64,000 bases of DNA, from NCBI GenBank assembly GCA_933228675.1, contig OW121743.1:80176363-80240362 (forward strand), in the 5' to 3' direction. Source of the stretch: Stomorhina lunata. Lineage: Eukaryota > Arthropoda > Insecta > Diptera > Rhiniidae. Shown here one piece after another: positions 35,394 to 48,235 of the stretch. How positions within the stretch are numbered: the first letter of the stretch is position 1; each line of letters starts with the position of its first letter. Under the pieces are notes generated by a model. That model searched no databases. It was not told the DNA's origin and saw only the letters and a program-made list of their open reading frames with translations. Made by a program: the position numbers and the translations under genes.

Positions 35394-36643
35394 TTATATA
35401 TAAGGGTTACTACATTGTAACATAATTATTCAAAGTTCCCTGATGGTAAAATAATTTAATTTAGACTAAATATTTTGACAGACAAACGGATATGTTTAGA
35501 TATGAGATTTATTAAACTTTTAGTAAAATAAATAATTTTTCAAATCCGTAAGGTATGTTACACAATATTTGAGTTTCGGATCGATATCGAGTGTCACCTT
35601 TATGCGTTACGAACATTAACACAAACTTAAAATATCCTTTTCACCTATGGTGGTTACGAGGTTTTAAGATAAGATTAGCTAAAACTAAAAGGTCTAAAGT
35701 ATCTATTTTGTGAAGACATCGCCCCTAGGAGCCAATTATTTGCATATTTCTTGACAGCTTGGGACTTACATATGTAGGTGTATATAATATTAACAAGCTA
35801 TATTTGATCATAAATTGAGGAGCTGATACTCATAAATTTTATTTTAGAACACATTTCATTTCCTAAAATTTAAATTTTGCAATAGAAAAATATTTCTACA
35901 CAGACAAAATCTCTGGTCAGCATGAACGATTTTTTTCCCAGTTCATATATGTTTCCAGATTTGCTAAAAAAAAAAGTGTTTTTTTTTTTGAGTTTTTAGT
36001 TAACATCAGCATTCACCTTTACGTCATTCACACAAGTCAAAATGGTTTTGTAAACAACAATTTATTCAAACTTTCGCGATTTTTTTTTCATTCTTTTTAT
36101 AAATTGTATCAATTATTTTTTTTACCTCCCAGCCGTCATTTATATAAATCTCATTCGCTTCAAAAGACAATTCTTCATGGCGCGGTAAGTTACGTTTCAT
36201 GTCATTCTATTAATCTGTCCTTTCGATATTCATGCCAGGATACTCTACTATTCACTACATTTTTTCGGTTGGTTGTGGTTGTTTGTGGAATCATCGTTTG
36301 GGTTTTGTTGGCTTTAATTTTTTGGTTATAAAAACTATTTTTTGTGTGTTGATGCTGATGCTGCTGCTGCCGTTAACTGTAAAATGTATGTCAGACAAAA
36401 TGGCTACACGGCACGGAAATATAAAAAATTTTACTATTACTACATCTACTACTACAGTCAAGAATTAGTTAGTCAATCATTAGGTAGTAGAGAGGACTGT
36501 AATATAAAGACAAATGGTCACTAAAAAACATTCTAAAGAGCTGATATTTTTTAAATTGTTTATTTCCCTTTAAGAATTTTTGAAGAAATATTTTTCTAAT
36601 CTTATATTCTTAAACGAGCAATAATTGTATATATATATATATA
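35394..36643. other. Unique intronic DNA
   Basis: No exon or RNA gene is supported. Small plus-strand frames at 36104-36524 overlap in different phases and show no domain. A dinucleotide TA tract starts near 36629, and the Helitron-like element begins within it. Confidence 0.4.
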
Positions 36644-36706
<63 letters not shown>

Positions 36707-38177
36707 GCTATCTCGAAAACGGCTCTAACGATTTTGATAAAATTTGGACAGTGGGTATCTTTTTTGATGTATAGGTCGAATAAGAAGGGACTTTTGGAAC
36801 TTTTACCTCTAAGAGGGTAAAAACGGATAAAAAGGGGAAAAAATCGAAAATGCTATGTTTCCTAAAGTAAAAGGTATAGAAACAAAATTAAAATTACGTT
36901 TTAAACAGCTTTGAAAATAAGCGGACAGGTATTTGGTACTTTTTTGAAACTATGTCCGATAGGGGGTAAAAAAGGGTGAAAATAGTTTTTTTGGCACCTT
37001 TTTAACCCACTCTTATATTTTAAACTAAAGAATATAGAAAGAAACTTGGTACTGCAATCAATAGATGTAAAAAAAACATGAAACACGTATTTGGTACTTT
37101 TTGATTTTGGAGCCAAAATGGGTAAAAAAGGGATAAAATGATAACTTAACATCTCCAAAGTAATATGAAAAGGAACATTATACATTATGTTAAATGCGTT
37201 TTAAAAAAATGTACCGAATTCAATTGGCACCAAAAAAGTACCAAATATACATATGGAACTTTTAGAAATTAGGGAATAAAAAGGGGGAAAAATTAGTATT
37301 ATTTTAAACAAATGAATGTTTGTCTGTATGTATGTTCTTTATAGAATAGTAAACTGTGAATTTGATTGTGTTATGCTCTTTAGCGAAGATGTTGTGGATA
37401 AGCCGGCGAAGGTTTTAAAGTTGATAAGACTAATTTCCGACAGATATCGCCACTGAAAATTACTAAAAATTAATTAAATCGTAAACTGTACATTTGATCA
37501 TGCTATGATCTTTAGCTAAGTTGTAGCGCATGAGCTGACGAAGGCTTTTTAGTTGGTATGAATAATTTCCCACAGGTGGCGCTACAGAAACTTACTCAAA
37601 GTCAATTTAATCGTAATCTGTACATTTAATCATGCTACAATCTTTAGCAAAGTTGTTGCACATGAGCCGACGAAGGTTTCTTAGTTGGTATGAAGAAATT
37701 TCGACAGGTGGCGCTACTGAAATTTACTCAAAGTCAATTTAATCGTATGCTGTACATTTAATCATGCTATAATCTTCAGCAAAGTTGTTACGGATAAGCC
37801 GAAGAAGGTTTATGAATTGGAATAAGCAAAGTCCGACAGGTGGTGCCACAGAAAACTACTCAAAATGAATTAAATCGTAAACTGTGCATTTGATCAGACT
37901 ATAATCTTTAGCAAAGTTGTTGCGCATGAGTCGACAGTTTCTGTTGATATGAATAATTTCCAAAATTATTCAAATGAGTTAAACTGTAAACTATGCAAAC
38001 TATGTGTTGGTCGGACAAAATAAATCAAATAATTCAAAATTAACTGAATATTTCTACAATGTCTTTCCTCTCAATTTATTTTAGCACTTTATAATATAAA
38101 ATATATAAAAACTTTAAAATTTTCCTCAAAATGCTTATCATAAAGCTCCGAGCAAGGCTCGGTCTACCAGGTACTAA
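36644..38177 (+). mobile_element. Helitron-like non-autonomous element
   Basis: The proposed 5' end is TCTATATATATA inside a TA tract. The proposed 3' end is a GC-rich hairpin CCGAGC-AAG-GCTCGG (38148-38162), followed 11 bases later by CTAA (38174-38177). Helitrons typically start with TC, end in CTRR and carry a hairpin about 10-12 bases before the end. The interior has degenerate GGGTAAAAA-type repeats, a GAATGTTTGTCTGTATG stretch common in insect Helitron relatives, and an exact-period 132-bp repeat. No Rep/helicase coding is seen. The 5' boundary is uncertain because of the TA tract. Confidence 0.6.
37349..38000 (+). repeat. 132-bp tandem repeat inside the Helitron-like element
   Basis: Units start at 37349, 37481, 37613, 37745 and 37877, exactly 132 bp apart, and the last is partial. 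Each carries a GTAAACTGTACATTTGATCA-like start, an ATCTTTAGCAAAGTTGTTGC-like middle and usually AGGTGGCGCTAC. Perfect period despite ~15-20% divergence shows substitutions without indels. Confidence 0.92.
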
Positions 38178-38574
38178 AAATGTTAATTTAAAGGTTATTA
38201 TTTTTTATCGTTTTTTCGAAAATAGATTTTTCTATAACTTAGTTATTTGAAATTTCCACCTGCTATTTTTTTCTTACTATCTACTTTATACTTTGAGATC
38301 TATAATTAGATTTTCTTTGGCAAAACGGTGATGAAATTTTAATTTAATATTATTGCAAAAAAATTTATATTTAATTAATTTTCTTTTATTACGTTGTTAC
38401 TTTTGTAGGTTTTTTTTTTTGTATTTTTTAAGGTTTAAAAAGGAATTCACTTTCAACAAAGGAACTATTAAAGCGAAGCAAGTGATGGCATCAGCAGCAG
38501 CTTCACAATCATCACCAACTACAACATAACACTAGGTAACGAAATTAAAGAAATGACCTGTGATTATAAATTTT
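38178..38574. other. Short unique spacer
   Basis: No gene or repeat is recognised between the Helitron-like element and the next satellite array. It contains the CAGCAGCAGC-like tract ATCAGCAGCAGCTTCACAAT near 38490. Confidence 0.4.
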
Positions 38575-41500
38575 ATATAAAACTAGGAAATTTTTGAAAA
38601 ATTTTCTATACAAATAAGAACTTTTTGAAAATTTTCCTATAAAAATAAAAGATTCTTGAAATATTTCCTATAAAAATAAAATTTTTTAAAAAATTGTCTA
38701 TAAAAATAAGACATTTTTAAAAAGTTTTCTACAAAAATAAGAAATTTTTGAGAAATTTTCTATAAAAATAAAAAATTCTTGAAATATTTCCTATAAAAAT
38801 AAAATTTTTTTTAAAAAATTATCTATAAAAATAAGACATTCTATAAAAATAAAAAATTTTTAAAAAATTTTCTATAAAAGTAATAAATTTTTTAAAAATT
38901 TCCTATTACAATTAAAAATTTTTGAAAAATTTCCTATGAAAATCAGAATTTCTTTAAAAATTTCTCATAAAAATAAGAAATTTTTGAAAAAATTGTTTAA
39001 AAAAATAAGAAAATTTTGAAAAATTTCCTATAAAAATAAGAAAAAATTTTCCTATAAAAATAAGAAATTTTTGAGAAATTTCCTATACAAATAAAAAATT
39101 CTTGAAATGTTTCCTATAAAAATAAAATTTTTTTAAAAACTTGTCTATAAAAATAAGACATTTTTAAAAATTTTCTACAAAAATAAGAAATTTTCTATAA
39201 AAATAAAAAATTCTTGAAATATTTCCTATAAAAATATAAATTTTTTAAAAAATTATCTATAAAAATAAGACCTTTTTAAAAAATTTTCTATAAAAATAAT
39301 AAATTTTTTAAAAATTTCCTATTACAATTAAAAATTTTTGAAAAATTTCCTATGAAAATCAGAATTTCTTTAAAAATTTCTCAAAAAAATATGAGATTTT
39401 TGAAAAATTACCTATAAAAATAAAAAATTTTTGAAAAATTTGTTAAAAAAAAAAATAAGAAAATTTTGAAAAATTTCCTATAAAAATAAGAAAAAATTTT
39501 CCTATAAAAATAAGAAATTTTTGAAAAATTTCCTGTAAAAATAAGAAATTTTTAAAAACTTTCCTGTAAAAATAAGAAAATTTTGAAAAACTTCTTATAA
39601 AAATAGGAAATTATTGAAAAGTTTCCTATAAAACTAAGAAATTTTTGAAAAATTTCCTAGAAAAATATGAATTTTAAAAAATTTCCTATATAAATAAGAA
39701 TTTAAAAAAATTTCTATATAAATAAGAAAAAATTTTCATATAGAAATAAGAAACTTTTGAAAAATGTCCTGTACAAATAAGAAATTTTTGAAAAATTTCC
39801 TAAAAAAAAATAAATTTTTGAAAAATTTCCTAAAAAAAAATAAGAAATTTTTGAAAAATTTCCTAAAAAATAAGAAAATTTTGAAAAACTTCCTATAAAA
39901 ATAGGAAATTTTTGAAAAATTTCCTATAAAACTAAGAAATTTTTGAAAAATTTCCTTTAAAAATAAGAATTTTTTGAAAAATTTCCTATAATAATTAGAA
40001 ATTTTTGAAAATTTTCCTATAAAAATAAGAAATTTTTGAAAAATTTGCTAAAAAAAAGAAAATTTTTAAAAATTGCCTAGAAAAATATGAATTAAAAAAA
40101 AAATTTCCTATAGAAATAAGAAGCTTTTGAAAAATTTCCTGTAAAAATAAGAAATTTTTGAAAAATTTCCTATAAAAATAAGAAATTTTGAAAAATTTCC
40201 AATAAAAATAAAAAAAATTGAAAAATTTCCTTTTAATATAAGAAATTTTTGAAAAATTTCCTATTAAAATAAGAATTGAAAAATGACCCAAAAAATAAGA
40301 AATTTAGAAAAATTTTCTATAAAAATGATAAAATTTTGAAAAATGTCCTATAAAAAAATGAAAATTTTCAGAAATTTCCTATAAAAGTAAGAGTTTTTGA
40401 AAAATTTCCTATAAAAATAAGAAATTTTTGAAAAATTTCCCATAAAACGAATAAATTTTTGAACAATTTCCTATAAAAATAAGAAATGTTTGAAAAATTT
40501 TCTTTAAAAAAAATAAATAGTTTGAAAAATTTTCTATAAAAATAAGAAATTAATGAAAAATTTTCTATAAAAATAAGAAATTTTTGAAAAATTTCTAATA
40601 AAAAGTAGAAATTTTTGAAAAATTTTCTATAAAACTTAGAAATTTTTAAAAATTCCCTATAAAAAAAGGAAATTTTTGAAAAATTTCCTATTAAGTTAAG
40701 AAAATTTTGCTATAAAAATAAGAAATTTTTGAAAAATTTGCTATAAAAATAAAAACAAATTTAAAAATTTCTCATAAAAGTAAGAATTTTTTGAAAAATT
40801 TCCTATAAAAATAAGAAATTTTTGAAAAAGTTCCCATAAAATTTTTTCAAAAATTTCCCATAAAAAATTGTTGAAAAATTTCCCATAAAAAATAGAAATT
40901 TTTGAAAAATTTTCTATAAAACTTAGAAAATTAAAAAAAAATTCCTATAAAACAAAGAAATTTTTAAAAAATTCCTTATAAAAAAAGGTAATTTTTGAAA
41001 AATTTCCTATTAAATTAAGAAAGTTTTGAAAATTTTGCTACAAAAATAAAAAATTTTTGAAAAATTTGCTATAAAAATAAAAACAAATTTAAAAATTTCT
41101 CATAAAAGTAAGAAATTTTTGAAAAATTTCCTATAAAAATAAATTGAAAAATTTCCCATAAAATTTTTGAAAAATTTCCCATAAAATTTCTTCAAAAATT
41201 TTCCATAAAAATTTTTTGAAAAATTTCCCATAAAAAATAGAAATTTTTGAAATTTTATAAAAATAAAACTTAGAAATTTAGAAAAAAATTCCTTTAAAAC
41301 TAAAAAATTAAAAAAAAAAAATCCTATAAAACTAAGAATTTTAAAAAAATTTCGTAAAAAATAAAAAAAAAATTAAATTTCTTATAAAAATAAGACATTT
41401 TTGAAAAATTTTCATATAAAATTAAAAAATTTTTGAAAAATTCCTATAAAAATAAGAAATTTTTCAACAATTTTCGATAAAAATAAGGTTTTTTTTTAAA

Positions 41501-41620
41501 TTTCCTATAAAAGTAAGAAATATTTGATAATTTTCCTATAAAAATAAGAAATTTTTGAAAAATTTCCTATAAAAATTAGAAATTTTTGAAAAAATTTCAA
41601 AATATTAAATTTTATAGATA
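38575..41620 (-). repeat. 31-bp satellite array, reverse, with block duplications
   Basis: About 95 reverse copies. Blocks near 38630-38960 recur at about 39070-39375, the shared AGAATTTCTTTAAAAATTTC being 416 bp apart. A variant lacking AATAAG (CCCATAAAATTTTTTCAAAA type) appears in two clusters near 40830-40900 and 41150-41240. Encoded Phe/Lys-rich frames are artefacts. Confidence 0.95.
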
Positions 41621-42949
41621 AGACCCAAGTCATAAAGAATTAAAAAAAATCTAAAGATGAAAAAATAACTTTATTTTCCGAATTCACGTTGTCTCTTTTG
41701 ATAGATTAGGGATCAAACCACACGTATATAAAATATGTGATTATAAACAAGTTACTTTTCTTGTTGCCAAGTGTAAGTGTAGCATCCGAAAGAAAATGAG
41801 TATAAAAAAGACTCTTGGCTTTATACTTTTCACATTTTTAAATGTCGTTAAATGCCATTTAATTTCACTTTTTTCTATTTTTGTCTTCATTCTATTCATT
41901 TTCAGTTGCAGTTGTTGTAACAACAACCATATTCCCGGACTTGCGACACTTTTCTATTGTATCTAAAAGTAGCACCGTTAAAAGCAGAGTTGAATGAATA
42001 TGTGTGGGAAAAGAAACAGTACCCAACAGTTCCACAATTGAAAGGAATTTAAAAGACTAGTTCAAAATAAAGACTTTCTTCAATATTACTTAAATAACAA
42101 ACTATTTCAACATGTATGTATGTTTCTTGTCCAGTCTGTGACCAAGATATGATCAAATCTCTTATAATGTTAATAGTATTTGCAACGATTTTTAAGTTAT
42201 CAACTACTGGGCAATAATACATGCCACTTACAACAACGCCAACACCCAAACACCCTGAAAGTGTCATCTTTATATTATTGGAGCGAAAAACCACTTCAGG
42301 CATTAAAACGAGCTGTGAAGCAAAGCTCCTTCAAATGGAAGACTCCTTTAAGTGTTGAGGTTGAAGTCTTGTGTTTGAAGTGACTGACTCAGTCATCTCT
42401 GCTTTTTACACACACACACACACAGAACAAAAAGGAGAAAAGGTTATAAAACAATTTAATTTAAAACGTTTATGTTTGGTAAAGATTTACACATTATTGT
42501 GCGGTTTGGTTAACTAACAAAAGAAAAACTTTATTTAATATAAATCTATTAGCCAATGGATTCCTTTAGCGTTTTAAAGCTTAATGGGAAAAGTTAATAG
42601 ATGAAAAGATTATCTGAGTTAACTGCTTGTTTTATAACAAAGTAAACATTATTATAAGGTTATTTTCCGAGAATATTTTGCCATTTAAAGTCTTAACATG
42701 TTTTCATATGTAAGAAAAGTTTAACTATTTCTGTAATGATTTGACTTTATTACTTTCTATTTATGTAAGAGCAAATACATAAATGTCAGTAATTAAGTTT
42801 ATTTACCCCCAGGTAATCATTTGGGCTATTATTGTATGTTAAAAGGTTAAACATTCCTAATTTAGATAGAAATTAGACTTTACAAAAGAAATTTGTTTAT
42901 ATCTAAAACCATGTAATACACGATGTATATATACAATTCTTATGGTGTA
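41621..42949. other. Unique intronic DNA
   Basis: No exon is supported. A (CA)n tract lies at about 42408-42424. The palindrome TGACTGACTCAGTCA (42381-42395) contains an AP-1-like TGACTCA. Opposed frames around 42049-42383 lack any family resemblance. Confidence 0.4.
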
Positions 42950-44235
42950 AAAAATTTAAAATTTCTTTAAAAATTTTAAATAAAAATATTAATTTTTGAA
43001 AAAGTTCCTACAAAACAAAGAAATTTTTGAAAAAATACTATACAAATACTAAATTAAAAAAAAAATTCTATAAACATAAGAAATTTTTTGAAAAATTTCT
43101 TATAAAAATAAGAAATTTTTTGAAAAATTTCTTATTTTTATAAGAAATTAAAAAAAAAATGTTACATTTATAGAGAATTTTTATTTTTATATGGAATTTA
43201 AAAAAAAAAATATTATTTTTATAGGATTTTTTTAAATTTTCGATTGAGAAATTTACGATATTAAACTTTTTCGATATTAAACTTTTTTTTTAATTTTCTA
43301 TACAAATAAGACATTTTTTAAAAATCTCCTATAAAAATAAGAAATTTTCAAAAAATTTCATGTAAAAATAAAAACGTTTTGAAAAATTTGCTATAAAAAT
43401 AAGAATTTTTTGAAAAATTTCTTATAAAAATAAGAATGTTTTCAAAATTTTGCTATAAAAATAAGAAATTTTTTAAAAATTTCCTATAAAAAAAGGAATT
43501 TTTTAAATTTTCTATAAAAATACGAAAATTAAAAAAAAAATGCTATAAAACTTTTCTTAGTTTTATAGCATTTTTTTGAAAAAATTCTATCAAAATAAAA
43601 AAAATTTGAAAAAATCCTATAAAAATACTAAATTTTTGAAAAAACATTCTATAAAAATTAGTAATTTTTTGAAAAATTTCTTACACAAATAAGAAATTCT
43701 TACACAAATAAGAAAAATGTAATAAGTTACATTTATAAGGCTTTTAAACAAAATTTTATTTTTAAATGGAATTTAAAAACAAAAATATTATTTTCATAGG
43801 ATTTTTTTTTTTTAAATTTCGATTGACAAATTTACGATATCAAACTTTTTTGATACTAAACCTTTTTTTTTAATTTCCTATAAAAATAAGAAATTTTTAA
43901 AAATTTTGCTATCAAAATAAGAAACTTTTGAAAAATCTCCTATAAAAATTAGAAATTTTTGAAAATTTCCTATAAAAATAAGAAATTTTTGATATTTTTT
44001 TATTAAGATAAGAAATTTTTGAAAATTTTCCTGTAAAAAAAGGAAATTTTCTATAATAGTAGGAAATTTTTGAATATTTTACTATAAAAATAAGAAATTT
44101 TTGATAAATTTTATACAAAAATTGAAAATTTTTTGAAAAATTTCCTATAAAAATAAGAAATTTTTGAAAAATTCGTTATAAAAATAAGAAACTTTTGAAA
44201 AATTTCCTATAAAATTAGGAATTTTTTGAAAAATT
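42950..44235 (-). repeat. 31-bp satellite array, reverse half of an inverted pair
   Basis: About 40 diverged reverse units, including a duplicated block with TCGATTGA(G/C)AAATTTACGATAT near 43238 and 43829. It meets an oppositely oriented array at about 44240-44290. Confidence 0.93.
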
Positions 44236-44289
44236 TCCAATAGTAATTGGAAAATAGAAATATAGAAAAATATTTAAAAAATTTCGTAT

Positions 44290-45215
44290 TTGATTGGAAA
44301 TTTTTCAAAAATTTATTATTTTTATAGGAAGATTTTAAAAAATTTCATTTTTTTATGGGAAATTTCTCAAAAAATTTTTATTTTCATAGGAAATTTTTCA
44401 AAAATTTCCTGTTAGTATAGGAAATTTTTAAAAAATTTCTTATTTTTATAGAAAATTTTTCAAATTTTTTTAATTTCTTATTTTTCAGGAAATTTTTCAA
44501 AACTTTCTTCTTTTATAGGAAATTTATCAAAAATTTCTTATTTTTATAGGAAAATTTTTCAAAAATTTCTTATTTTTATAGGTAATTTTTCAAAAATTTC
44601 TTATTTTTGCAGGAAATTTTTCAAAAATTTCTTATTTTTATAAAAAAAATTTTCAAAAATTTCGTGTTTTTATAGGAAAATTTTCAAAAATTTCTTATTT
44701 TTATAGCAAATTGTTCAAAATTTTTTTATTTTTATAGCAAATTTTTCAAAAATTTTTATTTTTATAGGAAATTTTTTAAAAATTTTTAATTTTTATAGGA
44801 AATTTTTAAAAAATTTGTTATTTTTAATGGAAAATCTTCAAAAAAATTTTATTTTTATAGGAAGTTTTTTTATAAACTCTTATTTTTATTGGAAATTTTT
44901 CAAAAATTTCTTATTTTTATAGGAAATATTTTAAAAATTTCTTATTTTTATAGGAAATTTTTCAAATATTTCTTATTTTTTAAAAATTTACGATTTAGGA
45001 AATTTTTTAAAAATTTCTTAGTTTTATAAGAAAGTTTTGGTAAATTTCTTATTTTTATTGGAAAATTTTAAAAAATTTCTTATTTAATAGAACATTTTTC
45101 AAAAATTTTAAATTTTTATAGGAAATTATTCAAAAATTTCTTATTTTGATAGGAAATTTTCAAAAATTTCTTATTTTTATAGACTATTTTTTAAAAAATT
45201 GTAATTTTAATTTGT
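44290..45215 (+). repeat. 31-bp satellite array, forward half of an inverted pair
   Basis: About 30 forward units begin right after the orientation switch at about 44240-44290 (around CCAATAGTAATTGG). The array ends ~280 bp from the splice donor of exon 1 of the stargazin-like gene. The two facing arrays can form a kilobase-scale hairpin in DNA or RNA. Confidence 0.93.
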
Positions 45216-45494
45216 GATATTAATTTTTTTGCACTGAAAAATTTTTGAGAATTTTTTTTTAGGCCTGTGAACCTCCCTAATGTTTACACCAACTTAACAG
45301 CTAAAGTTTATTTTTACCACCATTTTGCTACAATTACTTTCTTTTATTATCGTCTTATATAAAATATAAGTATATCTTTAGAATAATTTTGCTTCGTTTG
45401 CAACTAAATAACAATAAAAACTAACAACAATTGCAATTCTAAAACTCAAACTACAAAATACAATAGAAATAGAAAAACGATAGAAAAGACTTAC

Positions 45495-46618
45495 CTGGCT
45501 GCAACAGGTGTTATAATCCATAAATAACCATTTGTATTACGTTCTAACGAAGAGCAGGGATATTGGCGTCTGTATGTGGCAAAGTCACGTTGCTGAAGTG
45601 TCGACTGTTGGTGCTGTAGCTGTTGTTGTAATCTAAGATGTTGCTGTTGATGCTGTTGTTGATGATTTTGTTGTTGGTGGTGTTGTTGTTGTTGAACACC
45701 ATTCAATTTACTAAGATTTGTACATGAATTATTCATGGCAACATTTAGATCACTAGCCATGGAAATGGTACGATGTCCAATATTAGAGTCGCCACAATTT
45801 GAATTGGACTTGGTGGTGGTGGTGGTGGGTGGGTCCATGGTATAACCCGTTGCTGGTATACTTCCGGATATTGTATTTATAACACCCAACATTGTGGTAT
45901 CATTAGTATTGCTTTTATGACTATTGTTGCTATGATTGGTGATACTAAGAGAATTATTATTGCCGTTACTGTTGTTGGCTAAGGAGTTCTGATGCTGTTG
46001 TTGCTTACGTATGTCACCGATATCAGTGTTTGGGCCATTGGACGCCGATACTAGTGAAAGAGTTGATGCCGCATTTCTGGGCAATGTTGCATACGGCGAT
46101 TGTTGTAGGTATGATTGCGTTGTTTGCAGACATTGTGGTCTTTCAATAGAGGCATGTGTTGTAAGTTTATGATGATGTTGCTGATGTTGTTGTTGCCTTT
46201 GTAAACTATTATGATTATACATTATAGAGTCAAAATCATTTTTAGTTTTTTGCTGTTGTTGTTGCTGCTGAGTTGAACTAGTTTTTAATATTGTTGATAA
46301 TGTAGAGGATGACGTTGTTGTAGTTAGTCCCTTTTGTGTTGTTGCTGTAGCTTGACTTAGTGTGGCACTCGTTTTAGTTGTTTGTGAGGAAATGGAAGAT
46401 TTTACTAATGATTGCTGTTGACCACTAATGTTACCATTTGGTCGTTGTTGTTGTTGTTGCTGTTGCTGCTGCTGTTGCCTTAACAGTCCTGTGGGTAAAT
46501 TAGCATTTGTGCCAGAAGTAATTTTGATATCACAACCGCCAGAAGTAGCACAGAGTTTGTCAACACTATGTGAGGAAGCCACGCGAAAAACATTTGGCAC
46601 TGTCGGATAATCGCGCAT
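45495..46618 (-). CDS. stg1: Stargazin-like protein, exon 1 with Gln-rich N-terminal extension
   Basis: The exon starts at ATG (46618-46616), with an in-frame TAA six bases upstream, and ends at the donor CCAG/GTAAGT (45495/45494) in phase 2. It encodes 374 residues. Poly-Gln runs lie at about residues 48-59 and 117-123, with more Gln/His-rich tracts near 305-345, and Asn/Ser/Thr-rich stretches fill the middle. The last residues, LERNTNGYLWIITPVAA, begin TM1. This continues without a break in the exon at 21789-21964, so the joined helix reads TPVAA-S-ISVAIV. Vertebrate CACNG proteins have only a short cytoplasmic N-terminus before TM1, so the ~360-residue extension is unusual. Codon use in the repeats mixes CAG and CAA. 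Confidence is high for a coding exon and good for the family. Confidence 0.8.
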
Positions 46619-47769
46619 AATTTACTTTATTTGTTGCTATTGTTATTGTTTCTGTAGCCGTTTTATCTTATTCCACACTAAATATTCCACTTTACATCTA
46701 CTGGGGACAGACAACAACTCACAGAGCACCAACCACTATCACGATAACTGACTACAAATCTAATATTGCACAAAAATGAAAAAAAAAAAAAAATACCGGA
46801 ACAAAAAGCAACAAAATTAAAACAAATAAGCCAAATAGAAAAAAATTAGAGCATAAAACTTTTTCGTTTGGGTTTTCTATTAAACAAGAAGAACTCACTG
46901 ACACACGCACTTACTCATGTACACATTATTTTTCGCATAAATACTCTCATACACTTACATGCCCAAACACAAAACGGAAATGAAAAACAAAAACTTGAAA
47001 TTATGCAAAACGCTGAAAAGTATGTTGTGTTTTTGTGTTTAGAAAAATGATTGCAAAAAATATTTATATTATAAAACTTTGTTCAGCAATTAAAATTCTT
47101 TTTATTAATTTCTTTTTTATTTTAGGTAATTACTGTCATTTTATATCATTATATTTTCAAATAAATTAATTATCATCATTAATTGCCTTAGTAGAGAAAT
47201 TTAATATTTTTACTCTTTGACAAAGTGTTTTTAATAACAGTTTTAATAAATTTTAATTTAAAATAATTTGATTCGTCTCATATTAAATTAACCAGAAAAA
47301 CTATGCATCTTAAATAAACAAAGGCATACTTTAAGGCTTAATGTTTTAATATTTTCAGTGTTGCCAAGGAAATATAAATTAGTTTTATGGATTTTTGGTA
47401 AGTATGAGATAATTCAAAAATAATAAATATTAGGTAGTCTTAAAGTAGTTTCCCATATTGTATATTTTTGAATTTTAAAAATTTTTTATTACCAATGGTT
47501 AGCTTCCTATCTCAATCATTGAAAACATCTGTTTTTTTTTTTTTTTTGGCAAACAAAAACTTTTTTTGACATGGCCACTTTATGCCATCTAGGAAGATTT
47601 GTAAAGATCAAAACAAATAATAGTAAGACGATGTTATGTCCAGGCTATTGATGTAGCAAAAGTTCTTCATGGTGATAATCCAATGGGTTGGTGATAATAT
47701 AAAGGTAAGAGTGGTAATGTTTTACGACTTTTCGACTTGGAATGTAATTTTTTTAAAATTGTTGATTTA
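46619..47769. other. Probable 5' UTR/upstream region of the stargazin-like gene
   Basis: The first ~250 bases upstream of the ATG are less AT-rich than the surroundings (CACAGAGCACC, CACTATCACG) and could be 5' UTR. No TATA box or initiator can be singled out. The rest is AT-rich with no gene. Confidence 0.35.
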
Positions 47770-48235
47770 TCCTGAAAGTATTGAGTCATCTTTAGTCTGC
47801 CGGGTTATCTTAAAGATGCCGAGTTATTATAAAACTTCTGAGTCATCTTAAAACAGCTGAGTCATATTAAACTGGTTAGTCATTATAAAACTGTACAGTC
47901 ATCCTAAAACTGCTGAGCCATCATAAAACTCTTGATTCATTATAAAACTAAAGAGTCATCCTAAAACTGCTGAATCGTCATAAAACTGCTGAGTCATCCT
48001 AAAACTGTTGATTCATTATAAAACTATAGAGTCATCCTAAAACTGCTGAGTCATCACAAAACTGCTGAGTTATCCTAAAACTGTTGATTCATTATAAAAC
48101 TGTAGAGTCATCATAAAACTGTTGAGTCATCGTAAAACTGTTGAGTCATCCTAAAACTGCTGAGTCGTCCTAAGATTGTTAAGTCATTATAAAACTGCTG
48201 AGTCATCCTAAAACTGATGAGTTCTCTCGGATTGT
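47770..48235 (-). repeat. 19-bp tandem array, reverse copy of the one at 2.1-2.9 kb
   Basis: About 24 units of AAAACTGCTGAGTCATCCT, with AAAACTGTTGATTCATTAT variants. The unit is the reverse complement of the array at 2090-2930. Most copies contain TGAGTCA. It lies ~1.2 kb upstream of the stargazin-like start codon. Confidence 0.9.

Larger units (their letters stand above)
21965..45494 (-). other. stg1: 23.5-kb intron of the stargazin-like gene
   Basis: The donor GTAAGT (45494-45489) and acceptor TTTCAG (21970-21965) join phase-2 and phase-1 ends to restore one continuous TM1. The intron contains most of the repeats of this window: satellite arrays in both orientations, an LTR retrotransposon inserted antisense to the gene, and a Helitron-like element. 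No other exon was found inside. Confidence 0.7.

Noticed and set aside
46428..46610. Poly-Cys plus-strand frame
   Set aside because: It is the antisense shadow of the poly-Gln tract in exon 1 of the stargazin-like gene.
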